Shown here: piece after piece, positions 63,850-64,000 of the stretch | Numbering within the stretch: position 1 is the first letter of the stretch | How the letters are laid out: the number at the start of each line of letters is the position of its first letter | NCBI GenBank assembly: GCA_902363675.1 | Contig: CABJAV010000014.1 | Coordinates: 19,779 to 83,778 of the forward strand | Source: Lachnospiraceae bacterium | Lineage (GTDB): Bacteria; Bacillota; Clostridia; Lachnospirales; Lachnospiraceae | Direction: 5' to 3' | Length of the DNA: 64,000 nt | Notes under the pieces: model-generated | Database searches by the model: none | What the model saw: only the letters and a program-made list of their open reading frames with translations | What the model was told of the DNA's origin: nothing | Position numbers and translations under genes: made by a program

Positions 63850-64000
63850 GTGTGCCGAGCATGGCACTAATCTTACTGGTGAAAGTCCAGTCACGGGTAT
63901 TTACCGCCAAGTGTAGTGAACCACAAGTCGGTACCAGTAATGGTATGGATGAAGGAAGTGGTGTAACAAAGTTCTTGAGCCTACGTACAGAAACTTGATA
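63850..64000 (+). mobile_element. 5' part of a group II intron (probably class C), cut by the window edge
   Basis: Begins with GTGTG, the group II 5' splice-site consensus, then a short stem GTGCC/GGCAC and the domain I sequence CTGGTGAAAGTCCAGTCACG, which matches the GGTGAAAGTCC pattern of bacterial group II introns, followed by further small paired segments. It starts ten bases after the ppdK terminator stem, as class C introns do. Only about 151 bases are visible, so neither domain V nor the reverse-transcriptase gene can be checked. Open frames through it are not meaningful. Confidence 0.7.

Noticed and set aside
63786..63998. 70-codon protein at the right edge
   Set aside because: Runs through the terminator stem and the group II intron RNA; no protein similarity.

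Overview
The window reads as a chromosomal core segment of a spore-forming, low-to-moderate GC Firmicute, most likely a member of the Lachnospiraceae (Clostridia). Reasons: spore genes gpr and spoIIP; the conserved Firmicute order comEC-holA-rpsT-gpr-spoIIP-lepA-hemW-hrcA-grpE-dnaK-dnaJ-prmA-rsmE-mtaB; the ireB-ruvX-DUF1292 trio; RNase J, a CIRCE element, pyruvate phosphate dikinase, and very strong purine-rich ribosome binding sites with AT-rich sigma-A promoters. The family assignment is inference from gene content and protein style; no database search was run. I saw no tRNA, rRNA, CRISPR array or prophage.

Layout. 0-1 kb: a membrane acyltransferase. 1.1-6.6 kb: arginine biosynthesis, with argG divergent from argC-GNAT-argB-argD; the 459-bp gap between them carries an ArgR-type operator, promoters for both sides and a highly structured leader before argC. 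6.6-13.9 kb: a DNA-uptake locus (comEA-like lipoprotein, comEC, holA) in which a two-component system and a GerMN lipoprotein sit between comEA and comEC. 14-31 kb: the conserved superoperon (S20, sporulation, LepA/HemW, HrcA heat-shock operon, a coiled-coil J-domain protein, PrmA, RsmE) with insertions of cdd-add and of a cysteine desulfurase-thiI pair. 31-38 kb: an HPr-like protein, mtaB, ireB-ruvX-DUF1292, RNase J, a truncated MltG-like protein and a tRNA U34 modification pair (TrmR-like, U32 peptidase/TrhP-like). 38.5-41 kb: a large secreted Ig-like surface protein. 41-44 kb: aroC (minus strand), a GH13 gene relic, tgt and yajC. 44-52.5 kb: one long run leuB-ilvD-ilvB-serC-serA-DUF1015 (branched-chain and serine synthesis). 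52.5-64 kb: MscS, a cold-shock protein with structured leader, an M16C protease, era-yqzL-recO, a lipoprotein, glycyl-tRNA synthetase and ppdK.

The right edge cuts into what looks like the 5' end of a group II intron that begins about ten bases after the ppdK terminator hairpin, the insertion habit of class C introns.

The items I consider most worth following are the argC leader, in which a promoter-proximal hairpin arm and the Shine-Dalgarno sequence share a hexamer that can pair with the same anti-SD segment; the comEA-[response regulator-kinase-GerMN lipoprotein]-comEC arrangement, which resembles MtrA-MtrB-LpqB; a HPr homologue that lost its phosphoryl-acceptor histidine but kept the regulatory-serine motif; a candidate leaderless holA; and the group II intron.
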